A stretch of DNA of 64,000 nucleotides. Source: Limnohabitans sp. DM1 (GTDB taxonomy: Bacteria > Pseudomonadota > Gammaproteobacteria > Burkholderiales > Burkholderiaceae_C). Within the stretch, counting starts at the first letter, position 1. The number at the start of each line of letters is the position of its first letter. A program made the translations under genes and the position numbers. This document shows positions 26,208 to 34,500 of this stretch, piece after piece. The DNA is taken from positions 1,304 to 65,303 of the forward strand of contig NZ_CXOO01000055.1 in the NCBI RefSeq assembly GCF_001269385.1, written 5' to 3'. The notes beneath the pieces are model-generated. The model made no database searches. It was given only the letters and a program-made list of their open reading frames with translations, and was not told where the DNA came from.

Positions 26208-26651
26208 TCAAGCTGAGATCGGCCGTGTCACTGGTGCGTGGTGGCCTGACTGTGTTGCGGTGGCGGCGCATTGGTTGATGGCAAGATTCGGCGGCGTAGC
26301 ACCCTCATGGCACCGGCGCAGCACGCGCACTTCCATTGCGCACGAGGCGTGGTCTGAGATGTCGCTGATGGGGGTGCGGTGCCACTTGGGCGCTTGAACA
26401 CCAGTAACTTCAATAAGGTGATCAGCCTTTTGCTGTTCGGATGCAAGAAACCACAGTTGTGCGGGCGAGAGCTTGTCAATTGCAAAATCAAAGTAGTCGC
26501 CCATGCGCCGAATGGCACGGGCGTAAGCGTCAATGGTCTTGGGCTGCAGGCCTTTGAGCTTGAGGTGTTGCAGGTGGGTGCGGTACGCGCTGGAAAATGG
26601 TTCGGGGAAAATAGCGGAGTCATAGCCACCGGGATACATCGACATGGGCAA
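26208..26651 (-). pseudogene. Truncated tyrosine recombinase of IS91/ISCR-associated type
   Basis: The first ~65 residues (MSMYPGGYDSAIFPEPFSSAYRTHLQHLKLKGLQPKTIDAYARAIRRMG, split at its natural helices) are the SAM-like core-binding N-terminus of the tyrosine recombinases that accompany IS91-family elements. After LSPAQLWF the sequence turns into unrelated frame, and the catalytic domain with its R...HxxR...Y residues is absent. It is a dead fragment inside the cassette zone. The upstream edge at ~26690 adjoins the next attC-like site. Confidence 0.7.
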
Positions 26652-26697
26652 ACTCCAGATAAGTTGAAGATCACATGCCCCACAATTGAGGTATGAG

Positions 26698-26777
26698 CCT
26701 ACAGCTTATGAATTCACCAACAGCCGTTGCGGCACACCCGCTCCGCGTAGTGGCTTCGTCCAACTTTCGCGTTAGGC
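26698..26777 (+). other. attC-like core region before cassette 4
   Basis: A perfect core GTTAGGC ends the site at 26771-26777. Upstream lie an imperfect stem (GCCGTTGCGGCAC...GTAGTGGC) and GTCCAAC. The opposite end has no clean RYYYAAC core, so this may be half of a site left after the IS91-type insertion. Confidence 0.5.
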
Positions 26778-26800
26778 ATCAAAATCCCCCCCCCAGCGTC

Positions 26801-27148
26801 ATGGATACAGTTAATACCAGTCAGTCGATAAAGGCGTGCGTAGACGAACTTCACAAGCACTTCGTGAAGATGCTAATGCCGGACTACGAATACGCCAGTT
26901 TGGTGGCAGTTCTTGCGAAGGCAGGAAAGACTTACTGCCGTCGCCATGGCGAACCGATGGAAATTGCCGAGTTGGTTCATGATGAAATCTACAGCCATGG
27001 CCTCGAACGCTGGCTGCAGACCGTACAAAAGAATTCCCCGACTGGCAATCTAGCAGCTGCTGACTTCGAATCAACGCTTCTAGACTTCGAATATATGTTC
27101 AGACACGGAAGGCCAAGGCCGAGACCGAAGAGAGTTCGAGCCTCTTGA
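26801..27148 (+). CDS. Cassette gene 4, unknown protein
   Basis: The 115-residue product starts at an ATG 23 bp after the GTTAGGC core and a C9 run. It is mainly helical (SIKACVDELHKHFVKMLMPDYEYASLVAVLAKAG, YSHGLERWLQTVQ) and ends in a basic Arg/Pro tail (RHGRPRPRPKRVRAS) that may bind nucleic acid. I do not recognise the family. Its stop overlaps the next frame. The frame open from 26693 includes the attC and is not used. Confidence 0.6.
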   Translation: MDTVNTSQSIKACVDELHKHFVKMLMPDYEYASLVAVLAKAGKTYCRRHGEPMEIAELVHDEIYSHGLERWLQTVQKNSPTGNLAAADFESTLLDFEYMFRHGRPRPRPKRVRAS

Positions 27149-27381
27149 CCAAAAGCAAAAAAAAAGATGTACTCCGAAGACTCTGGTATCAGGCCGCGTT
27201 TTTAGGCGAGTCCAGCGAAGGCCAAAAGTCACCCAACAAAGGCATTAGACATGCATTTTCTTGCTATGTTCTTGACACTTGGCGGAGAAAAAATGTCATT
27301 TCTTTTGATCAGGTTTTTGACGGAAAAAAGCCTGAATCACTGCTGCAGTTGGAATGCCAGCCAAGATCACAGCGACAGTGA
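27145..27381 (+). CDS. Possible second gene of cassette 4, probably 3'-truncated
   Basis: This 78-codon frame begins at a TTG overlapping the previous stop. Its first ~50 residues (KKKDVLRRLWYQAAFLGES... KGIRHAFSCYVLDTWRRKN) read like a small basic protein. The last ~28 residues are antisense to the end of the DUF2335 gene, so the original 3' end was probably lost when the cassette zone joined the chromosome here. No attC follows. Low confidence that it is expressed. Confidence 0.35.
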   Translation: MTKSKKKDVLRRLWYQAAFLGESSEGQKSPNKGIRHAFSCYVLDTWRRKNVISFDQVFDGKKPESLLQLECQPRSQRQ

Positions 27382-27778
27382 CCTGTCCGTGCAAGGATGC
27401 CCAAATCGCCGCGACGATACACGTCAACGTCACCAGCACACCAAAAATTTGTGCCAGTAAGTCACTCCTGAAAACGGCTTTGCTTTGGTAGTCACCAATT
27501 TCAAGCTGCCGACGCTGCGCTGCAATGTTGGCTTCCAGTGTCTTATTTTCTAACTCACGTCGGTGTTTCGATTCATCCTCAGCCAGTTGAATCAATCGGT
27601 GTGCAGCGCCAGGAACAATTCGGTCAAACCCTTCAAGAATTGATGGAGGCGGAATAGGCCCTTGGTAATGCGCCGTCGTCAGCTGAACGGGTTGAACTGG
27701 CACCCCGATGGCAGCAGCGGCCTTGGCCGCTGAAGCGGAGGGAAGACCCGATGATTTATGGCGTGGTTTTTTGGTCAT
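27296..27778 (-). CDS. DUF2335 membrane protein
   Basis: The 160-residue protein has a Pro/Ala-rich N-terminus and the DUF2335 signature PPPSILEGFDRIVPGAAHRLIQLAEDE. A coiled-coil stretch (HRRELENKTLEANIAAQRRQLEIGDY) and two hydrophobic segments near the C-terminus follow. The family is found in phage and defence-rich regions and its function is unknown. The ATG at 27778 (MTKKPRHKS) overlaps the preceding gene by 23 bp, so translation is probably coupled. Confidence 0.75.
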   Translation of the reverse strand: MTKKPRHKSSGLPSASAAKAAAAIGVPVQPVQLTTAHYQGPIPPPSILEGFDRIVPGAAHRLIQLAEDESKHRRELENKTLEANIAAQRRQLEIGDYQSKAVFRSDLLAQIFGVLVTLTCIVAAIWASLHGQVTVAVILAGIPTAAVIQAFFRQKPDQKK

Positions 27779-27992
27779 AGGCTGCAATGACTTTATCAAA
27801 ATCAAGTCCTATGGCGCGCCAATCAGAAGCAAGCGCTTTTGAAACATCGACGTTGGGGATGTCAACCGTCAAGACCAATGGAAGATTTGGCAAGTCTTTG
27901 GCATGGTAGATGTAAGCAGGCGCGGCCATACCCTTGAGAAAACCTCTTAATAAGGCTTTACGCGGAGTTTGGGTGAAGTCGAGCGAGAACAT
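27756..27992 (-). CDS. Small unknown protein upstream of DUF2335
   Basis: The 78-residue product (MFSLDFTQTPRKALLRGFLKG..., ending FDKVIAAYDQKTTP) overlaps the DUF2335 start, which suggests a two-gene unit. It has a basic amphipathic N-terminus and a beta-like centre (LPLVLTVDIPNVDVSKAL). No family was recognised. The gap from here to 28166 holds no supported feature. Confidence 0.6.
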   Translation of the reverse strand: MFSLDFTQTPRKALLRGFLKGMAAPAYIYHAKDLPNLPLVLTVDIPNVDVSKALASDWRAIGLDFDKVIAAYDQKTTP

Positions 27993-28166
27993 GAGTCAAT
28001 CATTCTACTGAGGAACAAAGCCTCAACACTACTACAAAGATGGGGCTTTGACACGCATGATGATTTACAAACCATGTTGTTGCTTTTCAGGGTCCGCAAC
28101 AAGACCCCCTGTGTTCGAGCAACCCAGCATGCTGCATGGGGCGCATCAGGGCAACACGGCTTGACT

Positions 28167-28772
28167 TCACCCCAACCGCCAATACCCCCACCAAACCCGC
28201 ATCCCCGTCGTCACTGCACACAACCCCGCAAACCCATAAGCCAACACCGCAAAGTGTTCAGGCCAGATGCACATGGCGGCAAAGACGGTGATGGTCTCGG
28301 TGGCTTCAGTCAGGCCACCCAAGAAGTAAAAGCTTTTGCCCGGCAAGGCGGTGTCCGTCAGGCCGCGTTTTTCGGCCAGAGCGGCGAAAGCTAAAAAGCT
28401 GCTGCCGGTGCCGATGAAGCTGGCCAGCAGGGCTGCGGCGGGCAGTGCGTTGGCGGTGGGGTGGGCCACCGCAAAGGCCAGGGGGATGGCGGCGTAGAAC
28501 ACGAAGTCGAGTGCGATGTCCAAGAAGCCGCCCGCGTCGGTGGGCTGGGTCAGGCGGGCCACGCTGCCGTCCAGGCCGTCGAGCAAGCGCGAGGCCAGCA
28601 GCAGCGCCAAGCCCCACCACCACGCTTGCAGCGCAATGGACACGGCGGCGGCCATGCCGATGGCAAAGCCCAGCCAGGTCAGCGCGTCGGCGCTGATGCC
28701 TGCGCGCACCAAGCCGCGTGCGGCAGCGTTCAGCGCGGGGCGCAAGAGGGTTTGGGCGTGGCGGTCAAACAT
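28167..28772 (-). CDS. CDP-alcohol phosphatidyltransferase, YnjF-like
   Basis: The 201-residue integral membrane enzyme keeps the full CDP-alcohol phosphotransferase motif DGLDGSVARLTQPTDAGGF-LDIALD (~65-89), whose aspartates bind the metal and CDP-alcohol. About five or six transmembrane helices surround it. In E. coli the homologous ynjF closes the ynjABCDEF cluster, and here it likewise follows ynjD and overlaps it by 8 bp. The acceptor alcohol is unknown. Confidence 0.85.
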   Translation of the reverse strand: MFDRHAQTLLRPALNAAARGLVRAGISADALTWLGFAIGMAAAVSIALQAWWWGLALLLASRLLDGLDGSVARLTQPTDAGGFLDIALDFVFYAAIPLAFAVAHPTANALPAAALLASFIGTGSSFLAFAALAEKRGLTDTALPGKSFYFLGGLTEATETITVFAAMCIWPEHFAVLAYGFAGLCAVTTGMRVWWGYWRLG

Positions 28773-29499
28773 GGGCTGACCCTTCTTCGGCGGCTACGCG
28801 CAAGCGCAGCACGCGCTGCGGGTCGGCCACGTCTTGTTCGTCGTGCGTGACCAGCACCACCGGAATGCGCCGCTCGCGCACATGCGCAAACACCCACGGC
28901 CGCAGCTGGGCGCGCAAGGTGGCGTCGAGTTTGGAGAACGGCTCATCAAGCAGCAGCGCTTGCGGCTCGGCCAGCAAGGCGCGCATGAGCGCCACACGCG
29001 CACGTTGCCCGCCCGAGAGCGTGGACGGGTCGCGCTCGCCCATACCGCTCAGCTCGGCTTTCTGCAGCGCTTGTTGCACGCGGGCTTGGCGTTGCGCGCT
29101 GGTGCGGCTGGTGCCCCTGGTGTCACTGGCGGGCACGGCAAACAGCAGGTTCTCGGCCACCGTCATGTGCGGGAAGAGCAAGGCGTCTTGAAACACCAAA
29201 CCCACGCCGCGTTGGTGGGTGGGCAGGTGCGAAAGTTCGCGGCCATTGAGTTGCACCGAGCCTTGCAATTGCAGGGGCTGCAGCCCTTCGGACACGCTCG
29301 CCAGTGTGCCCGCTATTGCCGCGAGTACCGAACTTTTGCCGCAGCCGCTCGGGCCCATGAGTGTGAGGATTTCGCCGGGCGGCACATGCAGGTGCAGGCC
29401 GCTCACCAGCGCGTGAAGCGCGCTGCCCAAGCGTTCGATGTGAACGTGCAGGCCGTCGTTCATGCCGTGATGCACGGCATCTTGTGGGGTGTCGGTCAT
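28765..29499 (-). CDS. ynjD: ABC transporter ATP-binding protein, YnjD-like
   Basis: The 244-residue ATPase shows Walker A MGPSGCGKSSVLAAIAG, Q-loop VFQDALLFPHMTV, signature TLSGGQRARVALMRALL, Walker B ALLLDEPFSKLD and the switch His in VLVTHDEQDVAD. It would power import through the YnjC permease, whose stop overlaps its ATG (ATGA). Assignment to the YnjD group rests on the ynjC and ynjF neighbours as well as on the compact single domain. The substrate of the Ynj system is not established; thiamine or sulfur compounds have been suggested by similarity. Confidence 0.88.
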   Translation of the reverse strand: MTDTPQDAVHHGMNDGLHVHIERLGSALHALVSGLHLHVPPGEILTLMGPSGCGKSSVLAAIAGTLASVSEGLQPLQLQGSVQLNGRELSHLPTHQRGVGLVFQDALLFPHMTVAENLLFAVPASDTRGTSRTSAQRQARVQQALQKAELSGMGERDPSTLSGGQRARVALMRALLAEPQALLLDEPFSKLDATLRAQLRPWVFAHVRERRIPVVLVTHDEQDVADPQRVLRLRVAAEEGSAHV

Positions 29500-31178
29500 G
29501 GTGTGGCTTTCATGGGGGCGATCTTCTCAAATCGGCGTGACCTGCCCAGCCACGCGGCGAGCGCAAAGACGGCAATGGGCAAGAGCATTTGCAGCGCGGC
29601 GTAGGCGCTCATGAGCGAGCGTTGCGCGCCCGCAGCCAAGGTGACGGCTTCGGTGGTGACGGTGGCAAAGCGGCCCGCGCCCACATAGAGCGTGGGCAGG
29701 TATTGCGCCACGCTGACCGCAAAGCCCACGGCCCAGGCCGAGGCGATGGCGCGTTTGAGCAAAGGCCACTTCACGCGCCACAGATACACCCAACGGCCAT
29801 GGCCCAAGCTGGCCACCAGCGCGGCTTGGCGCGGGTCCACCGCCTGATACGCGGGTACCAGCGCCAGCAGCACATAGGGCAAGACCATGACCGCGTGCGC
29901 CAGGCTCAGGCCCAGCCATTGGCCTTCGAGGCGGGTGTGCAGCGCCAGGCTGTACAAGCCCACCACCCACAGCACCGAAGGCAAGACCAGCGGCAACAAG
30001 AACCAGGGTTGCAGGGCCTGCTGCCAGCGGCGGGGGGCCAGCTCCAACCAGGCCACCGACCACAGCAAACACACACTGGCCGACGCCACGCCCAGACCCA
30101 GCGTGGTCCACACGGTGTGCGCGCTGCTGGCCACTTGTTGCCAGGCGCCCAGCGTCCACAACTCGGGCCACACTTGGGGGAAAGGCCACACGCCCGAGGC
30201 ACTGCCCACGGTCAGGGCGAACCAGACGGCGGCGTAGGCGGTGAGGATGGTGGTCCACATGACATTCGGCGGCCAAACCCCCACAAAAACTGCCTTAGGT
30301 AGGCGCCTTGCCCCGGCCAACTTCAGGCGCTTGCCATGCCCCAACATTCGCCGCGAGGGCGCGGCTCCTACAAGCCAAGCCGTGACCACACCCGCCACCA
30401 GCACCGTGCCCGTCAACCACCCCGCTGCCGCCACGCCTTGCGATTGCGTGATCAGGTCGGCGTCGCTCAGCCATTGCCAAGCCAGCACGGCCAAGGTGGG
30501 CGGTGTGGCGGGGCCGATGATGAGCGCCATGTCGACCACCGTGAGGCCATAGGCCAACACCGCCAGCAGCGGCCAGCGCAGGCGCGGGGCCAGTTGCGGC
30601 CAGATGATTTGTGCAAAGGCTTGCGCGGGGGTGCGGCCCAGGGTTTGGGCCAGGGCGTATTCGGCTTGCCAGCGGCGGCGCAGGTCTTCGCGCTGCATTT
30701 GGGTGGCGGCCACCCAGAGCAAAAACGGCACCTCTTTGAGCCACAGCGCCAAGATCAGCCCCAGGCCCCACGGGTCTTGCGTAGTGAACCAGGGCGGTGG
30801 TGCATCAAACCCGGTGAAGCCAGGCGACAGCAGCCGCAGCGCCCAGCCGCTGGGCGAGAGCCACAGCACCAACCCGATGGCCATAGCCGCGTGCGGTGTG
30901 GCCAGCAAGGCCGGCAGATGCGACAACCAGCGACCCAGTTGTTGGCGGATGAAGCCGCTGGCCAACACATGCGCCACCGTGATCCACGCCAACGCGGTCG
31001 AAGCCAGCCCGGTCCACAGCGTCATGCCCCAGGCGCGCCATGTTTGCGGGTCGGCCCACAGGGTTTGCCAAGCGGCGGCGTCCAGCATTTGCGCGGCCAC
31101 CGCCCACAGCGCCGCGCCAATGGGCATAGCAGCGATCAGCGCCAACAGCCCCGCAGCAATAAGGGCGAAGGCGCTCAC
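29496..31178 (-). CDS. ynjC: ABC transporter permease, two-domain YnjC-like
   Basis: The 560-residue permease joins two binding-protein-dependent transport domains of about six helices each. EAA-type loops show as EYALAQTLGRTPAQAFAQIIWP (~190) and ALVASLGHGRWVYLWRVKWP (~455). A GTG start at 31178 overlaps the stop of a short upstream frame. The linker between the halves contains an in-frame stretch (~residues 268-300) encoded by a REP-like element, including RRMLGHGKRLKLAGARRLPK. YnjC, YnjD and the separate YnjB would form one importer. Confidence 0.88.
   Translation of the reverse strand: MSAFALIAAGLLALIAAMPIGAALWAVAAQMLDAAAWQTLWADPQTWRAWGMTLWTGLASTALAWITVAHVLASGFIRQQLGRWLSHLPALLATPHAAMAIGLVLWLSPSGWALRLLSPGFTGFDAPPPWFTTQDPWGLGLILALWLKEVPFLLWVAATQMQREDLRRRWQAEYALAQTLGRTPAQAFAQIIWPQLAPRLRWPLLAVLAYGLTVVDMALIIGPATPPTLAVLAWQWLSDADLITQSQGVAAAGWLTGTVLVAGVVTAWLVGAAPSRRMLGHGKRLKLAGARRLPKAVFVGVWPPNVMWTTILTAYAAVWFALTVGSASGVWPFPQVWPELWTLGAWQQVASSAHTVWTTLGLGVASASVCLLWSVAWLELAPRRWQQALQPWFLLPLVLPSVLWVVGLYSLALHTRLEGQWLGLSLAHAVMVLPYVLLALVPAYQAVDPRQAALVASLGHGRWVYLWRVKWPLLKRAIASAWAVGFAVSVAQYLPTLYVGAGRFATVTTEAVTLAAGAQRSLMSAYAALQMLLPIAVFALAAWLGRSRRFEKIAPMKATP
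30290..30380. repeat. REP-like element inside the ynjC coding sequence
   Basis: On the minus strand it reads GTAGGAGCCGCGCCCTCGCG followed by GCGAAT, a typical REP head with a CGCG stem. Related GGCGC/GCGCC words and a second, diverged GTAGGCGCC head follow toward 30300. It shares its GTAGGAGC head with the tandem units at 47.6-48.1 kb. It keeps the reading frame and lies in the linker between the two permease halves. Confidence 0.65.
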
Positions 31179-31324
31179 AGGCCAGCGTTGAGCTGTTGCC
31201 CGATGGTTTGGTGGCCCATGGCTTGGGCCAAGCCCGCTACTTGGCAGCGCTCGGCGTTTTGGTGGGGCAACGGCACGTCGCAGCCCGGCAGGGTTTGGCC
31301 CAGTTCAAAAATGCGTGAGGTCAT
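31175..31324 (-). CDS. Short upstream frame coupled to ynjC
   Basis: A 49-codon frame (MTSRIFELGQTLPGCDVPLP..., ending QLNAGL) runs from an ATG at 31324 to a stop that overlaps the GTG of ynjC. It has no recognised domain. It could be a translated leader that sets ynjC expression, or a remnant of the gene that originally stood between ynjB and ynjC. Only the overlap supports it. Confidence 0.35.
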   Translation of the reverse strand: MTSRIFELGQTLPGCDVPLPHQNAERCQVAGLAQAMGHQTIGQQLNAGL

Positions 31325-31504
31325 GGGGTTTTCCATTCGGTTTTGGACGAAGTATCAAGCAAACGGGTTGCGGCACCGGCGTGGAAGACTGCCGTCGTGT
31401 TCATGAACCTCTGGGAAAATGCCGCGTGGGTGGTCGGGCCACCCGCCAAATTCTCTGTGCATGTCCTCAACCCGCTTGCCGACCCATTCATGAAGGAGCC
31501 CTCT

Positions 31505-34500
31505 GTGGCCAAGTTCAAACCTGCCCCTCAGGGTTACACCACGCCCTCAGGCCAGCCATGGCCGCCCACTGACACACATGCCAAGGTGGATGCCAACCCG
31601 CAGGACAAGCGCCCTGTGGACGAGGCGCGGGTGCAACAGGTGTTGGACATGATGGTGCTGCTGTCGCAAAGCACCACGGCCGCCGAGATGACCCAGCTGT
31701 TGCGACTGCATGGCGACTTGGTGGGGTGGACGGGCTCGGTGACTGAAACCAGCGTGCGTGCCCAACTGGTGGTTTTGCGCGAGCGCGGCTGGGTCAACCC
31801 TGGCTACAGTGGCCGCCAAGAGTTGAACTTTGCAGCACCGGCTTACCGTAAGAATCTGGTGCGGATCTACACCACCGTGCAGCCCACGGCGCTGTGGCCA
31901 CACATGGTGCAGCGCCTCAGCACGACTCGGACCCATTCTTGGTCGCTTCAGCCAGAGCGCGTGGCTTTGGGCTATTGCGTGGTACGGGCCCATCTCTGGT
32001 TAGGGCGCAGCGAGGCCGAGGCCATGGCCATGCTTGCACCCCACGCACTGGCGAACTACCTGCCGCAATGGGCCGATCAGATTTTTGAAGATGCCTGGTT
32101 GCCCGAGTTGATGGGCCAGGCCGACCCCTTGTGGCTGCAAAAGCTGCTGCTCACGGCCCTGAGCAGCATGGACGAGCCGAATTACCCCTTGGCCATGGCT
32201 TGGCTGGAGACCGAGATCCCATCGGGCCGCTTGGTGCCGCAACGCATCACGCGCCTGGCCTTGGGCATCTCTATGGCGGGTGACGCGCGCGGCGCGCAGC
32301 TCACCGCCCTGCTGGGCCCGGATTGGTGCTATGTGCCCGAGCTGGCGGGTGCCATTGAAGGCCTGCAACTGCTGCAAGCGGGCGACCACGGTGGCGCGCG
32401 TCAGGCCTTTGCGACCAATGGCAAAGCGCTGCGTGCGGCCAAAGTCAAATGGGCCGAGCTGCTGCCACCTTGGCTGCAGCAGCTCGAACTGCTGGCCTGG
32501 CTGAGCAGCGACGACCACAAAGATTGGGAGGTGGCTCGCAAGCTGTGTGTGGCAGCGTCTGGCCGCCGCCAGCCGGACATCAACGACGGTATTTTTGGCG
32601 TGTGGGTTCAAGCGATTGATGCGCGCCTGGGCAAGTCGCCTTGGCACCCGCACTTCACCGACTTTTTGAAGCGAGACATCAAGGCTGAACACCTGCTGCA
32701 ATTGGCCTGGCTGGGCAAGCCTGCCGGTGAGCCGCCCAACGACAACAAGGTCGCCATCACGCTGGCGTTTCTCAAAAACCAGTGCCTGGGCAGCCTGCTG
32801 GCCCCCACGCTAGAGGCCTGCGAGCGCCTGGGCTGGCCCAGCGCTGAATGGGTTCACCCCGTGGCGGCAAGGCCCGCGCGCATTTTTGGGGCACCGCCTG
32901 AGCCTTGGCGCGACGCACTGCAAGCCATTCTGAACCTCAGCGCCTCCAGCGACCCTGCCGCAGTGGCCGACAAGCCTGCGTTGCAATGGGCGTGGAGCCT
33001 GAGCATCGATGAACAGGGTCGCCCGATAGACCTGAACATGTTGGAGATGAGCACAGGGGCGCGTGGGGCCGTCAAGCTCAAACCCCTAGGCTGGCTGGCA
33101 GCCCAAAAGCGCCAAGGCTTACCCGCCCGCGACAGTGCGGTGCTGCGCCACCTGCAGCGCCCACGCAACAGCACCCATCCCGTGCTGAATATCACCGGCG
33201 CACTGCAAGCCCTGAAGGGCCACCCCCTCCTGATGCTGGAAGACGCGCCTCAGCAGTGGCTGGAGATGGTGCCCGCCCAGCCGCGCTTAGTGGTCAAACG
33301 AGAAGGCGACGGCGCAAACGCCAGCTATGTGTTTGAGATTGACCCGCCCATCAACCTGAAGACACCGCCCCAGTTGCCCGATCATTTCAATCTGTGGGGT
33401 GACGACCGCCATGCCGCTGCAGAAGACCGGGCCCAGTGGCGCATCGTGCGCGTGAGCCCTGGCGTGGCCAAGCTCATCCACATCAGCCCGGCGCAGCAGC
33501 AGGTGGCCGACCTCATCACCAACGGCTGGCGGGTGCCCGCCCAGGCGCAAACCGAGTTGAACGCCGCACTGCAAGCCTTGGCCTCGCATTTTGAGTTGCA
33601 GGGCGACGCCCAAACGGGCCGCCAAGTGCCCGCCGAAAGCCGTTTGCGCGCACAACTGGCCCCTGCAGGCGAGGGCCTGAGCCTGCGCCTGGTGGTGCAA
33701 CCCTTTGGCGACTATGGCCCCCTGGTGGTGCCCGGCATGGGCCGTGCCCGCATGGTGTGCGTGCACGAGGGCGAGAGCCTGTGGTGCGAGCGCAGCCTGA
33801 GCGAAGAGCGGCGTTGGCTGTCCAGCGTGCTCGAAAGCCTGCCCATGCTGGACCCCGAGCACAGCGCCGACCAAACGGTGTTGCTTGACACGCCCGACGA
33901 AGCCTTGAGTGCGCTGGACCAACTGCCGGGCCAGCCCGGCGTTGCCGCCATCGACTGGCCCAAAGGGCGAGCCGTCAACATTCAGCAAGTTCACAGCGCC
34001 CAAATGTCGATCACCGTGGGCAGCGGCCGCGATTGGCTGGCGCTGGACGGCGAGGTGCAGCTCGACGAAGGCCGGGTCATGGGCCTGCAGCAGCTTTTGG
34101 CCCTGATGCGCGGCAGCAGCAGCCGTTTTGTGACCCTGGCCGAGGGTCAGGTCCTGGCGCTCAGCGACCGCCTGCGCCAGCAGCTCAAAGACCTGGACGG
34201 CCTGGCACAAAGCAGCAAGAAGGCGGGCCTGCAACTGCCGCACGCCGCAGCGGCCTGGCTGAGCGAACAGCTCGATGGCGTGGAACTGAAGGGCGACAAA
34301 GCCTGGCGCGAGCGCGTGGACGAGCTGGCCAAAGCCAGTCAATGGGAGGCCCCCGTGCCGCGCACCCTGCAGGCAGAGTTGAGAGACTACCAACGCCAAG
34401 GCTACCAATGGCTGGCGCGCCTGTCGCGCTCGGGGCTGGGTGCATGCCTGGCCGACGACATGGGCCTGGGCAAAACCGTGCAGACCCTGGCCCTGCTGCT

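Noticed and set aside
31343..31504. N-terminal extension of the SNF2 protein
   Set aside because: A strong AAGGAG with ideal spacing marks the GTG at 31505, and the upstream residues are not of the family.
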